Shown here piece after piece: positions 14,882-22,336 of a stretch of DNA of 22,336 bases (its first letter is position 1; every line of letters begins with the position of its first letter). The position numbers and the translations under genes are program-made. This DNA comes from an uncultured Clostridium sp. (GTDB taxonomy: Bacteria > Bacillota > Clostridia > Lachnospirales > Lachnospiraceae), in assembly GCA_902464345.1 (NCBI GenBank), contig CABQJA010000012.1, positions 1 through 22,336 of the forward strand, written 5' to 3'. The notes beneath the pieces were generated by a model, which did not search any database, had not been told where the DNA came from, and saw only the letters and a list, made by a program, of their open reading frames with translations.

Positions 14882-16370
14882 ACCGTTATTCCGCCATATC
14901 AGAAGCCTTCGGTTCTGTATATTTGCGGCAACGTTTCTGACAACGGTTGTGATCATACTGGTATGTGGTAATATTTTACAGGCAACTTACCATAAACAGG
15001 CATTGCAGAATAAGATTTCCCAGGTGCAGAGTCAATGCAATATTCTGGCCAGTCAGATTCAGTTGAATGAATTTAATATCAACAGTAACACCAATAATCT
15101 GGATATCGAGATAGATCAGCTGGCGAATGTACTGGAAGGCCGGCTGATTGTAGTGAATTCCGATTATAAGATCATAAAGGATACATATACCATTGAGCAG
15201 AATAAGTATATGATCTCAAACGATGTTCATAATATCATGCTGGGGAAATCCTCCAGTAACTGTGAAATCAAAGAAGGCAATCAGTATGCGGAGATCATGG
15301 TGCCGATTCTTGATTCCTCGGCAGTGACCACAACGATCGAAAACAGTACAGTGACGGCAAAGAGCGGGGATTCTTCACAGAACGCCACCAAGCAGGCACT
15401 GGGCGTGATCATATGTATGGTTTCTATTCGGGATCTGACGGAAACGGATTCCTACATGGCAGTTCAGGGCAGAGTGTTGTATGCACTGTTTATTTTTGTT
15501 GCTCTGTTAATCTCACTGCTTCTGGCATATCTGCTGCCAAGACCGCTGAAGAAGCTGAACCGGCAGCTGGTTCGTGTATCGGAGGGGCATTTGGATGAAC
15601 AGATAGAGCTGGAGGGCGGTACGGAAATCACGGATCTGAAGGAGACCTTTAACCAGATTCTGCGGAAGATCCAGATGCTGGAGAGCTCCAGACAGGAGTT
15701 CGTGTCGAATGTCTCCCATGAGCTAAAAACACCGATCACATCCATGAAGGTGCTGGCCGATTCCCTGCTGATGCAGGAGGATGTTCCGGCAGAGATGTAC
15801 CGGGAGTTTATGACGGATATTGCGGATGAGATCGACCGGGAGAATAAGATCATCAATGATCTGCTGACATTAGTCAGACTGGATAAGCAGTCTTCGGATC
15901 TGAATATAGAAACCGTGAATATTAATGAGCTGCTGGAGTTACTGCTGAAACGGATCCGACCGATCGCAGAAAAACGGAACATTGAGATCGTATTTGAAAG
16001 TATGCGGGAAGTGCTGGCCGAAATCGATGAGGTAAAGATCTCACTTGCCTTTACGAATCTGATTGAAAATGCAGTGAAATATAATGTGGATGATGGCTGG
16101 GTACGTGTTACCCTGGATGCGGATCATAAGTTTTTCTATGTCAAGGTGGCGGATTCCGGAGTCGGTATTCCGGAGGATTGTCAGGATCAGGTATTTGAAC
16201 GGTTTTACCGGGTAGATAAGGCACGGTCGAGAGAGACCGGAGGTACGGGTCTCGGACTTGCGATCACAAGGAATGCGATCCTGATGCATAAGGGTGCGAT
16301 CAATCTGTACAGTAAGCCGGGAGAAGGAACGACATTTACCGTCCGTATCCCGCTGACCTATATCAGTTAA
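14856..16370 (+). CDS. Membrane sensor histidine kinase
   Basis: The 504-residue kinase has TM1 (about 20-40), an extracytoplasmic sensor (about 41-206), TM2 (about 207-228), HAMP (229-281), a HisKA domain with phospho-acceptor His288 (SNVSHELKTPITS), and an ATPase domain with N box NLIENAVKYN (401-410), G1 DSGVGIPE (433-440) and G2 GTGLGLAI (463-470). The sensor contains a Ser/Thr-rich stretch at about 154-177 that looks like a flexible insert. It overlaps the response regulator gene by 26 nt. No ATG exists near, so the start must be GTG 14856 or TTG 14859; neither has a good SD, which suggests translational coupling. The signal is unknown; the following lipoprotein is a candidate partner. 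Confidence 0.95.
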   Translation: MLDIISRDKPLFRHIRSLRFCIFAATFLTTVVIILVCGNILQATYHKQALQNKISQVQSQCNILASQIQLNEFNINSNTNNLDIEIDQLANVLEGRLIVVNSDYKIIKDTYTIEQNKYMISNDVHNIMLGKSSSNCEIKEGNQYAEIMVPILDSSAVTTTIENSTVTAKSGDSSQNATKQALGVIICMVSIRDLTETDSYMAVQGRVLYALFIFVALLISLLLAYLLPRPLKKLNRQLVRVSEGHLDEQIELEGGTEITDLKETFNQILRKIQMLESSRQEFVSNVSHELKTPITSMKVLADSLLMQEDVPAEMYREFMTDIADEIDRENKIINDLLTLVRLDKQSSDLNIETVNINELLELLLKRIRPIAEKRNIEIVFESMREVLAEIDEVKISLAFTNLIENAVKYNVDDGWVRVTLDADHKFFYVKVADSGVGIPEDCQDQVFERFYRVDKARSRETGGTGLGLAITRNAILMHKGAINLYSKPGEGTTFTVRIPLTYIS

Positions 16371-16385
16371 CAGGAGGCAGGCAGA

Positions 16386-17363
16386 ATGAAAAAGTGGATT
16401 GTTTATATGGTCATAGCGATTTTATGTCTGACTCTGACAGGCTGTGATACAGATGGAGCTGCTTCTACAGCGACAACAGAGCTTCCGGAGGGAAGTATTC
16501 GGATCTATTATATAAACGGTGATACCTGTGATTTCGGGACAGAGGTCTATGCACTGAATCCGGATGATACAACCGAAACGCAGGTAAAGGATATTCTGGA
16601 TCAGATGTTTAGCAGCACCAACGGCATAAATACCGCAAGTACAACGAACCAGCAACGGTCAAATGTGATCGCTTCATCCATGAAGATGATGGATGTTAAG
16701 GTAAAGGATAGACAGGTGCAGATCACCGTTAATATTACGAATGAACAGTCGGATGCATATCTGGTGGTTCTGAGTAAGGCAGCGATCACGCAGACGTTAT
16801 GTCAGCTGGCGGAGGTGGATCAGGTGGTGTTTACGATTTATGATTCCACCAAAATGCTGGAGGGCGGAGCTGCAGTTGAATATTATAATGATATATCATT
16901 TGTTGATAATGAAAAAGAAGGCGGCTATCTTCAGAAGGGTATCATCACATTGTATTTTGCGGATGAATCCGGGAATATGCTTCTGGAATACGATAAGTCG
17001 GTAGAAATCACGACAGATGTATCGCTGGAGCAGCTGGTGATAGAATCTTTGATTGCGGGGCCGATGCGGGATGGATATTATAAGACGATTCCGGACGGAA
17101 CAACGCTGAAAAAGATATCGATCAAGGATGGTGTCTGCTATGTGGATCTGTCCAGCGAGTTTAATAATACTCTGGATAATTGTATGGATACGGTTACGAT
17201 CTATTCGGTTGTAAATTCGCTTTGTGAGCTGCCGACGATCAATAAGGTACAGTTCCTGATCAACGGAGAAAAACAGGAATTTTACAGAGAAACGATTCCG
17301 TTTGACGGAATGTTTGAAAAGCAGGATGAGATTGTAAAAAAGGAAACAACGGAGGAGGAATAA
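16386..17363 (+). CDS. Lipoprotein with two GerMN domains
   Basis: The 325-residue protein starts with a signal peptide ending in the lipobox LTLTGC (Cys20), so it is lipid-anchored on the outer face. After a Thr/Ala-rich linker there are two GerMN-like domains: a divergent first copy (about 35-165) and a clear second copy (about 183-300). The second holds LIAGPMRDG, CYVDLSSEF and VQFLINGEKQEF, the usual GerMN strands. The C-terminus is charged (KKETTEEE). AGGAGG lies about 10 nt before the ATG. GerMN domains occur in the spore germination protein GerM and in LpqB, the lipoprotein partner of the MtrA-MtrB system. Placement directly after a kinase gene supports an accessory role in signalling. 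Function here is inferred. Confidence 0.88.
   Translation: MKKWIVYMVIAILCLTLTGCDTDGAASTATTELPEGSIRIYYINGDTCDFGTEVYALNPDDTTETQVKDILDQMFSSTNGINTASTTNQQRSNVIASSMKMMDVKVKDRQVQITVNITNEQSDAYLVVLSKAAITQTLCQLAEVDQVVFTIYDSTKMLEGGAAVEYYNDISFVDNEKEGGYLQKGIITLYFADESGNMLLEYDKSVEITTDVSLEQLVIESLIAGPMRDGYYKTIPDGTTLKKISIKDGVCYVDLSSEFNNTLDNCMDTVTIYSVVNSLCELPTINKVQFLINGEKQEFYRETIPFDGMFEKQDEIVKKETTEEE
17351..17360 (+). promoter_or_regulatory. Strong ribosome binding site that fixes the TTG start of comEC
   Basis: GGAGGAGGAA sits 7 nt before TTG 17368, inside the end of the GerMN gene. No ATG or GTG lies at a comparable distance, so the TTG is the likely initiation codon. Confidence 0.8.
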
Positions 17364-17367
17364 TTAT

Positions 17368-19815
17368 TTGCTGAAACGTCCGCTGCTATGCGGAGTCCTG
17401 ATGTTTATAATTGGTCAAATTATCATAAGTAAGGGAACGATTGCCTGGGGGCTTGGCATGATTCCGATTGCGTTTATAATCTGGTGCATCAGAAGAAACC
17501 AATCCGGAACCATGCCTGTTTTACTGTTACCGATCATATGCTGTCTGGTGCTTGGCGGCCTGAACGGAATGCGATGCCGTATGCTGTCGCCGCTACAGGA
17601 TTATCTGGATGCCTGCTATGCAGAGAGCGGGCAGGAGGAAATTCTATGTGAGGCGGAAGGGACGGTGGAGCGTGCAGAGCTTCAGAAGGGAAAGTGGGTT
17701 CTGGTGCTCCGGACGAGGCAGATCCGGAATGAACGGTTTCAATACCGGAATCCCTGTAGAATCCGCGTATACAGTAAGGAAGGGGATATAAAAATCGGAA
17801 ATTGCATTACCTGTGAGCTGACATTAAAACGATTACCGGTTCCGACGAATCCGGGGGAGTTTAACAGTCGGCAGTATTATCTGGCAAGGGGGATAGAGTT
17901 TCTGGGCTATACAGATACGGTTACGGTTCTGGAGGATGAGGTCCATAGCGGAAAACAGTGGCTATGGGCACTCCGGGCGCGGGCACAGGCAGCATTTCGG
18001 GAGCATATGTCGGAGGACTATGCCTCTGTGATGAATGCAATGCTGCTTGGAGATTCCGGAAATCTGGATCCTGAAATAAAGCAGCTGTATCAGCGGAACG
18101 GAATTGCGCATATTCTGGCTATTTCGGGACTGCATGTGTCCATTCTCGGCAGTATGCTTTATCAGCTGCTGCGAAAGCTGGGACTGCCATACGGAGCGGC
18201 AGGGACACCTGTGATCGTTCTGCTTCTGGCATACGGATGGATGACCGGGCAGAGCGGGTCTGCCATCCGGGCAATTACAATGCTGATACTGGCAATGATC
18301 GGTGATATGATCGGAAGAACCTATGATATGCTGACGGCAATCGGAATTGCGGCAGTATTACAATTGGTGGAATATCCGTATCGGTTGTTTGATGCGGGAT
18401 TCTTATTATCGTTTGGAGCCGTGCTGGCATTGGGGCTGGTGATCCCGGCATGGAAGGAGCTGTTAAAGAAAAACGATCCGGCGGTTATTTATCGGATCAG
18501 GGAAGGAAAAAAGGTAACAGAGAAAAAGACAACAGGAAAACTGTGGATAAAGGGGCAACAGAGAATAGCAGGGATCATCCGAAAAGTGCCGGATACAGTC
18601 ATGACCGGAATCATTATCCAGATGATCACCGGGCCAATCGTGATCTTTTTCTACTATGAATATCCGGTCTACGGAATAGTACTGAATTTTTATGTGATCC
18701 CGATGATGACGCCGGTGATCCTGCTTGGAATTGGGTGCCTGTTTCTGGCTCCCTGGTTCTATGGGGGAGCGGGAATATTGGCCGTCGGCTGTGAAGGGAT
18801 TCTGAGGAGCTTCTCATTCCTGTGCCGCCGGATACAGACATTTCCGGGATCTGTATGGCATGCGGGTAATCTTTCTGTCTGGATGATAGTCGGTTATTAT
18901 GGAATATTGGCCGGAATATATTTTCTCCTGAAATATGGAAAACCCAGACCGGCAGTGATACTGGGACTTCTGTTAACCGGAATGATCCTGACCGGGAGAC
19001 CGGAGCGGTTCCGCATTACCATGCTGGATGTCGGACAAGGCGATGGCACTCTGATAGAAACACCGGAGCATCAGATGATCCTGATCGACGGTGGAAGCAG
19101 CAGTCGTTCCTCTGTCGGAACCTATGTGATCAAACCGGCCGTGAAATACTATGGATTCGGAAGGCTGGATTATATATTTGTAAGTCATATGGACAGTGAT
19201 CATGTGAACGGAGTTTATGAGCTGATCGAAATGATGGAGACCGGGGAGATGGAAATCGGCTGTCTGGTATTACCGGAAGCAGGCAGGAATTGTGCGGATT
19301 CCGGCTATCCGGAGCTGGCAGAGACGGCAAAGAAAGCAGGGATATCCGTTATGTATTTACAGGCAGGAGCCGGGCTGAAAAGCGGAACCGTAACGATCCG
19401 ATGTCTGTATCCGGCGCAGGAGTTTTTATATCCGGATGCCAATAATAATTCCATGGTCCTGGAGCTTTCGACAGAAGGGTTTCGGATGCTTTTTACGGGA
19501 GATCTGGAGCTGAAGGGAGAGCAGGCACTGGAGGCGGAATCACAGCTGGGACGGTATGATGGATTGAAGGTCGGCCATCATGGATCCTCCGGAGCATCCT
19601 CTGAGGAATTTCTACGGAAGGTTTGTCCGCAATATGCTTTTATTTCCTGTGGGCGAAATAATTCCTACGGACATCCGCATGAGGAAACGCTGGAGCGGTT
19701 CCGGAAGGAATCGGTCCGGATATTCAGAACGGATGAGCAGGGAGCGATTATGCTGGAGATGGATAGCAGGCATAGAATTGAGATTGATACATATCTGAAA
19801 AACCAAAACAGATAA
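17368..19815 (+). CDS. comEC: ComEC/Rec2 competence DNA channel protein
   Basis: ComEC forms the membrane channel for single-stranded DNA in transformation. The 815-residue protein is full length: N-terminal membrane spans and an OB-like DUF4131 region (about 1-190), the multi-span competence domain (about 210-520, with ILAISGLHVS and SAIRAITM), and a C-terminal metallo-beta-lactamase-like domain (about 545-800). The latter begins MLDVGQGDG and keeps the metal ligands HMDSDH (607-612) and HHGSS (737-741), so nuclease function is plausible. A basic 45-residue loop (about 365-410) splits the membrane region. The TTG start is backed by GGAGGAGGAA. It is 4 nt from the GerMN gene, so expression is tied to the two-component system. 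ComFA, comG and other uptake genes are not in the window. Confidence 0.95.
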   Translation: MLKRPLLCGVLMFIIGQIIISKGTIAWGLGMIPIAFIIWCIRRNQSGTMPVLLLPIICCLVLGGLNGMRCRMLSPLQDYLDACYAESGQEEILCEAEGTVERAELQKGKWVLVLRTRQIRNERFQYRNPCRIRVYSKEGDIKIGNCITCELTLKRLPVPTNPGEFNSRQYYLARGIEFLGYTDTVTVLEDEVHSGKQWLWALRARAQAAFREHMSEDYASVMNAMLLGDSGNLDPEIKQLYQRNGIAHILAISGLHVSILGSMLYQLLRKLGLPYGAAGTPVIVLLLAYGWMTGQSGSAIRAITMLILAMIGDMIGRTYDMLTAIGIAAVLQLVEYPYRLFDAGFLLSFGAVLALGLVIPAWKELLKKNDPAVIYRIREGKKVTEKKTTGKLWIKGQQRIAGIIRKVPDTVMTGIIIQMITGPIVIFFYYEYPVYGIVLNFYVIPMMTPVILLGIGCLFLAPWFYGGAGILAVGCEGILRSFSFLCRRIQTFPGSVWHAGNLSVWMIVGYYGILAGIYFLLKYGKPRPAVILGLLLTGMILTGRPERFRITMLDVGQGDGTLIETPEHQMILIDGGSSSRSSVGTYVIKPAVKYYGFGRLDYIFVSHMDSDHVNGVYELIEMMETGEMEIGCLVLPEAGRNCADSGYPELAETAKKAGISVMYLQAGAGLKSGTVTIRCLYPAQEFLYPDANNNSMVLELSTEGFRMLFTGDLELKGEQALEAESQLGRYDGLKVGHHGSSGASSEEFLRKVCPQYAFISCGRNNSYGHPHEETLERFRKESVRIFRTDEQGAIMLEMDSRHRIEIDTYLKNQNR

Positions 19816-19822
19816 TTTAGAC

Positions 19823-19851
19823 TGTATATTTTGTGAAAAGTGTAGTATAAT
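19823..19851 (+). promoter_or_regulatory. Predicted holA promoter
   Basis: A perfect -10 TATAAT (19846-19851) is preceded by a 17-nt spacer and a poor -35 TGTATA (19823-19828). Transcription would start near 19858, which leaves the upstream in-frame ATG 19863 almost leaderless and favours translation from 19908. Confidence 0.5.
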
Positions 19852-19907
19852 TTTCATGTTATATGCTGAAACGGCCGGACAGGCAGAAGGTAAGGGATTC
19901 ATTACAG

Positions 19908-20894
19908 ATGAAAGTGTTGAATGAAGATATTAAGAAGCAGCAATTTAAGAACGTATATCTTCTTTACGGAGAGGAAATGTACCTGTGCCATCAGTACCGG
20001 GATCGTCTGCAGAAGGCATTATGTCCGGAGGATGATGGGATGAATGTGACCCGATTTTCGGGGAAAAGCATTTCCATGCCGGAGGTGGCAGAACTGGCAG
20101 AGACGCTTCCGTTCTTTGCGGACCGGAGAGTGATCGTGATCGAGAACAGCGGTTGGTTTAAGAATGGTTCCGACGGATTTGAAGATCGCCTGAAGACATT
20201 TCCGGACACTACGTATCTGATCTTTGTGGAACAGGAAGTCGATAAGCGGGGAAGGTTATATAAAACCGTAAAGGATCTCGGCTATGCCGCAGAGATGAAG
20301 CTTCCTAAGGATAAGGAGCTGTTATCCTGGATCACGATTCAGTGCAGGCAGGAGGGAAAGCAGATTACGGAGAGTGCGGCAAATCTGCTGCTGGAACAGG
20401 CCGGGAGCAGTATGAATCTGCTTCAGATGGAGCTTGAGAAGCTGTTTTCCTATGCGATAGACCGGGATGTGATTACACAGGAGGATGTGCAGGAGGTTGG
20501 AAGTGCACAGGCAGAAAGCCAGATTTTTGATATGCTGGATGCCATCGGAAATCAGAACCGGGAGAAGGCTTTAAAGCTGTATCATGATCTACTGGAGGTG
20601 CGGGAGCCGGCAATGCGGATTCTGTATTTGCTGACCAGACAGATCAATATTTTATTGCAGGTATCAGAAATGGTTCGACTGGGCATGGATAATTCATCCA
20701 TTGCAGGGAAAGCAGGGATTCCTCCCTTTACAGTCGGAAAATACAAGAGTCAGGTCGGACATTTTTCCTATACACAGCTGTTACAGATGCTGGAATCCTG
20801 TCAGAGTACGGATGCCGGGATCAAGCGGGGACTGTATCAGGATATTGTCGGCGTTGAGCTTCTGATCGTTGCGTTTTCTACGAATTCAAGGTAA
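19908..20894 (+). CDS. holA: DNA polymerase III subunit delta
   Basis: HolA opens the sliding clamp as part of the clamp loader. From ATG 19908 the protein is 328 residues, normal for the family. It begins MKVLNEDIKKQQFKNVYLLYGEE, typical of clostridial delta subunits, and then has ETLPFFADRRVIVIENS, an FEDRLKTFPDTTYLIFVE-like second strand block, and a C-terminal helical collar region with LYHDLLEVREPAMRILYLL. An in-frame ATG at 19863 would add 15 basic residues that do not look conserved and is too close to the predicted transcription start. TAAGGG about 12 nt before 19908 is a weak ribosome site. holA directly after comEC is a common Firmicutes arrangement. Confidence 0.92.
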   Translation: MKVLNEDIKKQQFKNVYLLYGEEMYLCHQYRDRLQKALCPEDDGMNVTRFSGKSISMPEVAELAETLPFFADRRVIVIENSGWFKNGSDGFEDRLKTFPDTTYLIFVEQEVDKRGRLYKTVKDLGYAAEMKLPKDKELLSWITIQCRQEGKQITESAANLLLEQAGSSMNLLQMELEKLFSYAIDRDVITQEDVQEVGSAQAESQIFDMLDAIGNQNREKALKLYHDLLEVREPAMRILYLLTRQINILLQVSEMVRLGMDNSSIAGKAGIPPFTVGKYKSQVGHFSYTQLLQMLESCQSTDAGIKRGLYQDIVGVELLIVAFSTNSR

Positions 20895-20952
20895 GGAATT
20901 ACCTGAAGATAAATGAAGTGATAAAAGAGGTTTTTAAGGAGGTTTCACTACA

Positions 20953-22336
20953 ATGGGTGGATTTTTTGGAGTTGCAGCTAAGGATGATTGCGTGTTTGAT
21001 CTGTTTTTTGGGACAGACTATCATTCGCATCTTGGAACCAGACGGGCAGGAATGGCAGTCTATGGAGAACAGGGATTTGAAAAATCCATTCATAAAATCG
21101 AGAATGCTCCTTTTCGGACAAAGTTTGAAAAAGAAGCAAATTCCATGAAAGGTCATTATGGAATCGGATGTATTTCGGATTATGAAGCACAGCCGATCCT
21201 GGTGCGTTCCCATCATGGATCCTTTGCTATTACAACTGTCGGAAAGATCAATAATTCAGAAGAGATCATACAGATGATTTTAAAGAATAATACACATTTT
21301 TTCGAAATGTCAAATGGTGAGATCAATTCCACGGAGCTGGTTGCTGCAATCATTAATCAGAAGGAAAATTTTATAGATGGTATCCGGTATGCACAGGAGA
21401 TCATAGAAGGCTCTATGTCTATGCTGATTCTGACTCCGAAGGGAGTTTATTGTGCCCGCGATAAATACGGAAGAACACCGATTGTCATTGGTAAGAAAAA
21501 GGATGCCTACTGTGCTTCCTTTGAGAGCTTTGCATATCTGAATCTGGGATATACCGCAGTGAAGGAACTGGGACCTGGAGAAGTGGTGGTTATGACTGCG
21601 GATAGTGTGAAAACACTGGTTGCACCGGGTAAAGATATGAAAATCTGTACTTTCCTCTGGATCTACTATGGTTATCCTTCTTCTTCCTATGAGGGAGTCA
21701 GTGTAGAAGAGATGCGCTACCGTTGTGGTAAGTTGCTTGCCAGACGGGATCATGTAAAGCCGGATATTGTGGCCGGTGTTCCGGACTCCGGAACGGCACA
21801 TGCGATCGGTTATGCCAACGAGTCGGGAATACCGTTTTCAAGGCCGTTCATCAAATATACACCGACCTGGCCTCGTTCTTTTATGCCGACAATGCAGAGT
21901 AAGCGTGATCTGATCGCAAAGATGAAGCTGATACCGGTAGAACAGCTGATCAAGGGTAAGAAGCTTCTTCTGATCGATGATTCGATCGTCAGAGGAACAC
22001 AGCTTCGTGAGACGACAGAATTCTTATATGAAAGCGGGGCAAAGGAAGTTCACATCCGTCCGGCATGCCCGCCGTTGATCTTCGGATGTAAATATCTGAA
22101 TTTCTCCCGCTCGAAATCAGAAATGGAGCTGATCACCCGAGTAGTTATTCGGGAGTTGGAAGGTGGAGAGGTGTCGGAGGATACCCTTCGGGAATATGCA
22201 GATTATAATTCTGAAAAATATGAGAGAATGGTAGAAAAGATCTGTGAAAAGCTGAAATTCACATCACTCAGATTCCATCGTCTGGATGATATGATCGAGG
22301 CAGTCGGGATCGATCCGGATAAGCTCTGTACTTATT
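20953..22336 (+). CDS. PurF-family phosphoribosyltransferase with a degenerate glutaminase domain (partial, 3' end outside window)
   Basis: At least 461 residues are visible with no stop. Overall architecture matches glutamine PRPP amidotransferase, the first enzyme of purine synthesis: an N-terminal Ntn-hydrolase domain (1 to about 215) and a C-terminal phosphoribosyltransferase domain with PDSGTAHAIGYA and an intact PRPP motif, LLIDDSIVRGT (339-349). The N-terminus reads MGGFFGVA, where active enzymes have the nucleophile Cys at the mature N-terminus (CGVFGI type). The HTRYST glutamine-binding motif is replaced by GCISDYE (72-78), and the HNGN oxyanion loop by TVGKIN (95-100). Glutaminase activity is therefore unlikely. 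AAGGAGG at 20936-20942 supports ATG 20953. It may use ammonia or have a different role. A canonical purF may exist elsewhere, so I give no symbol. Confidence 0.85.
   Translation, partial: MGGFFGVAAKDDCVFDLFFGTDYHSHLGTRRAGMAVYGEQGFEKSIHKIENAPFRTKFEKEANSMKGHYGIGCISDYEAQPILVRSHHGSFAITTVGKINNSEEIIQMILKNNTHFFEMSNGEINSTELVAAIINQKENFIDGIRYAQEIIEGSMSMLILTPKGVYCARDKYGRTPIVIGKKKDAYCASFESFAYLNLGYTAVKELGPGEVVVMTADSVKTLVAPGKDMKICTFLWIYYGYPSSSYEGVSVEEMRYRCGKLLARRDHVKPDIVAGVPDSGTAHAIGYANESGIPFSRPFIKYTPTWPRSFMPTMQSKRDLIAKMKLIPVEQLIKGKKLLLIDDSIVRGTQLRETTEFLYESGAKEVHIRPACPPLIFGCKYLNFSRSKSEMELITRVVIRELEGGEVSEDTLREYADYNSEKYERMVEKICEKLKFTSLRFHRLDDMIEAVGIDPDKLCTY

Noticed and set aside
14856..16370. Frameshifted or truncated histidine kinase suggested by the non-ATG start
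   Set aside because: TM1, sensor, TM2, HAMP, HisKA and ATPase motifs are all present in one frame, so the gene is complete with a GTG or TTG start.
18450..18600. Basic stretch in comEC as a sign of a fusion or frameshift
   Set aside because: The frame stays open, and hydrophobic membrane spans continue on both sides; it reads as a cytoplasmic loop of normal ComEC topology.
1..22336. CRISPR arrays, insertion sequences, integrases or attachment sites
   Set aside because: No regularly spaced repeats, transposase motifs or long direct or inverted repeats were found on reading; gene order and codon use are uniform and core-like.

Overview
The window looks like chromosomal core sequence from a member of the Lachnospiraceae (Clostridia). 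The reasons are moderate GC, strong Shine-Dalgarno sites, heavy use of CGG for arginine, the style of the LigA and PurF-like proteins, and GerMN-type and NTF2-like secreted proteins. This assignment is inference from protein character; no rRNA is present. There is no phage, insertion sequence, integrase or CRISPR array.

Left end (1-1392). A minus-strand fragment encodes a divergent RlmH-like rRNA methyltransferase that runs off the left edge. A tRNA-Arg(CCG) with its own promoter and terminator lies upstream of it on the same strand. A divergent promoter then drives an unrecognised membrane-anchored protein, which ends at a strong hairpin terminator.

Housekeeping run (1459-6837, plus strand): rluF-type pseudouridine synthase, ligA, metA, apt and aroC, tightly spaced and ending at a bidirectional terminator shared with argG.

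Arginine block (6942-11612): argG on the minus strand diverges from argC-argJ-argB on the plus strand. The 186-bp spacer holds a perfect ARG box in front of argC and a second palindrome over the predicted argG promoter. Together these genes make N-acetylglutamyl intermediates and argininosuccinate; argD, argF and argH are not in the window.

Transport genes (11673-13496): an orphan lipoprotein solute-binding protein without permeases, then a small YdcZ-type DMT membrane protein.

Competence/signalling block (13578-19815): a new extended -10 promoter precedes comEA, an OmpR-type response regulator, a sensor histidine kinase, a two-domain GerMN lipoprotein and comEC. DNA-binding and DNA-channel proteins flank a complete two-component system with a lipoprotein partner. 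This is the most interesting layout in the window and recalls the actinobacterial MtrA-MtrB-LpqB arrangement, although that comparison is inference.

Right end (19908-22336): holA with its own promoter, then a PurF-family protein, cut by the window edge. It keeps the PRPP-binding motif but lacks the catalytic cysteine and other glutaminase residues.
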